This document shows positions 6,965 through 7,397 of a stretch of 7,397 bases of DNA, piece by piece (position 1 is the stretch's first letter; the number at the start of each line of letters is the position of its first letter). The stretch is from an uncultured Hungatella sp. (lineage in GTDB: Bacteria; Bacillota; Clostridia; Lachnospirales; Lachnospiraceae). A program made the translations under genes and the position numbers. The stretch lies in assembly GCA_910585645.1 (NCBI GenBank), contig CAJUFP010000171.1, positions 1-7,397 of the forward strand, read 5' to 3'. A model generated the notes under the pieces. That model did no database searches. It was not told the origin of the DNA and saw nothing but the letters and a program-made list of their open reading frames with translations.

Positions 6965-7082
6965 AACATTCCGATGAGCCCTTAAAGCGGGAAACACTCG
7001 GGGTGAGGCCCTCCTGTTTCCCTGGTCTCATCTCCATGGCATAAATTCACCCTGACGGGACATCTCTCCTTCTCTGCCTGGC
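6919..7082. repeat. Long hairpin formed by copies 1 and 2
   Basis: The outer arms 6919-6947 and 7054-7082 are perfectly complementary over 29 bp. Pairing continues with interruptions inward: GGGT/ACCC, TATGCCA/TGGCATA, GATGAG (6973-6978) with CTCATC (7027-7032), and GGGAAACA (6989-6996) with TGTTTCCC (7015-7022). Essentially the whole 164 bp can fold as one stem. No T-run follows either arm, so it is not a simple terminator. Confidence 0.85.
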
Positions 7083-7137
7083 AAAAGCAGGATTCGCCGG
7101 TCAGGGTTTGCTCACTTAAAGGTGGTTCCGGTAAGGG
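7037..7137 (-). repeat. Fold-back repeat family, copy 2 (reverse)
   Basis: Read on the minus strand it runs from CCCTTACCGGAACCACC through AGTGAGCAAACC, GCGAATCCTG, TTTTGCCAGGCAGAGA and on to TATGCC. Its inner half (7054-7082) is identical to copy 1 and its outer half (7080-7137) is about 88% identical to copy 3. It is thus the most complete copy and links the other two. Confidence 0.85.
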
Positions 7138-7306
7138 ACGCTGCCGCAACTTTGCAGAAAAAATAGATGCTTTTTATGGTGTTAGTATATTGATGAGTGA
7201 TGTTAGGGCGATATTGTTGCGAACTCGAAAGGATCTATATGATACACAAACCTTGCAGCCGATATAACAGATATCCTAAAATCCCGCTACAGAGTCGAAA
7301 ACGCAA
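7138..7306. other. AT-richer core between inverted copies 2 and 3, no gene found
   Basis: 169 bp at about 39% GC (counted over 7141-7300) against roughly 54% in the flanking arm. All three minus-strand frames close quickly, and no sizeable plus-strand frame exists. Local pairing is possible: GTTGCG (7216-7221) with CGCAAC (7302-7307), ACTC (7223-7226) with GAGT (7292-7295), and a small hairpin GATAT-AACAG-ATATC at 7261-7275. It may be the loop of a structured RNA or the body of a small non-autonomous element. Confidence 0.45.
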
Positions 7307-7397
7307 CCCTACCGGAACCACCTAAAGTGAGCAAACCTTGGCCAGCGAATCCTGTTTTTGCCAATCAGAGAGGGGAAGGATGGTCCTGGCAGGGTGA
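7307..7397 (+). repeat. Fold-back repeat family, copy 3 (forward, runs off the window)
   Basis: Starts CCCTACCGGAACCACC at 7307 and continues AGTGAGCAAACC, GCGAATCCTG, TTTTTGCC, CAGAGAGGGG, ending in CAGGGTGA at the window edge. Positions 7307-7362 are inverted relative to 7080-7137 with five mismatches and two single-base gaps. The similarity to copy 2 continues to the last base, so the repeat is probably cut by the window boundary. Confidence 0.8.

Noticed and set aside
6834..7037. Minus-strand open frame of 67 codons
   Set aside because: It overlaps the ldh promoter and repeat copy 1, has no clear ribosome binding site, and its content is explained by the repeat.
6890..7397. CRISPR array
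   Set aside because: The units are about 100 bp, alternate in orientation, and show no regular short repeats or unique spacers.
6919..7397. Retron msr-msd or group II intron RNA
   Set aside because: Long hairpins fit superficially, but no reverse transcriptase gene is in the window and no diagnostic motif such as intron domain V was found. It could be reopened by sequence beyond 7397.

Overview
The window reads as chromosomal DNA of a Gram-positive anaerobe of the Clostridia, most likely Lachnospiraceae. This rests on strong AGGAGG-type ribosome binding sites before nearly every gene, moderate GC content, an ABC sugar importer of the MalFG type without its own ATPase, a DUF4869-like protein that I associate with Lachnospiraceae, and a single fermentative L-lactate dehydrogenase. 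The family assignment is inference; no rRNA or other marker gene is present.

Layout. Positions 79-4164 hold a four-gene plus-strand sugar operon: two CUT1-type permeases (ATGA-overlapped), then two tandem paralogous Gfo/Idh/MocA-family NAD-dependent oxidoreductases. The two oxidoreductases are both exactly 370 aa and align without gaps at about 70% identity (258 of 370, counted by hand). The substrate-binding protein is probably encoded just upstream of the window, and the ATPase is presumably a shared MsmX-type protein elsewhere. A rho-independent terminator at 4206-4243 closes the operon. A sigma-A-like promoter (TTGTTT-17-TATAAT) then drives a small DUF4869-like gene (4323-4763), followed after 97 bp by a ROK-family sugar kinase that lacks the zinc motif (4861-5790). 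An L-lactate dehydrogenase lies convergently on the minus strand (5825-6793). It has its own promoter (TTGACA-17-TCTAAA), conserved catalytic residues and conserved fructose-1,6-bisphosphate-site residues.

The right end (about 6890-7397) contains no credible gene. It is a family of three related, alternately oriented repeat copies: forward, reverse, forward. Copies 1 and 2 face each other and form a long hairpin with 29-bp perfect arms. Copies 2 and 3 form a 56-58 bp inverted repeat (about 88% identical) around a 169-bp AT-richer core. The last copy runs to the window edge. This looks like a non-autonomous fold-back (MITE-like) element or a structured RNA locus, and I cannot assign it to a known family.

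How the genes may work together (inference): the importer brings in a sugar, glycoside or polyol. The Gfo/Idh pair oxidises and re-reduces it, as in the E. coli ycj cluster or the gut C-glycoside-cleaving dgp clusters. A ROK kinase may phosphorylate a released hexose, and LDH disposes of NADH from glycolysis. No isomerase, epimerase or lyase partner is visible in the window, so the substrate remains open.
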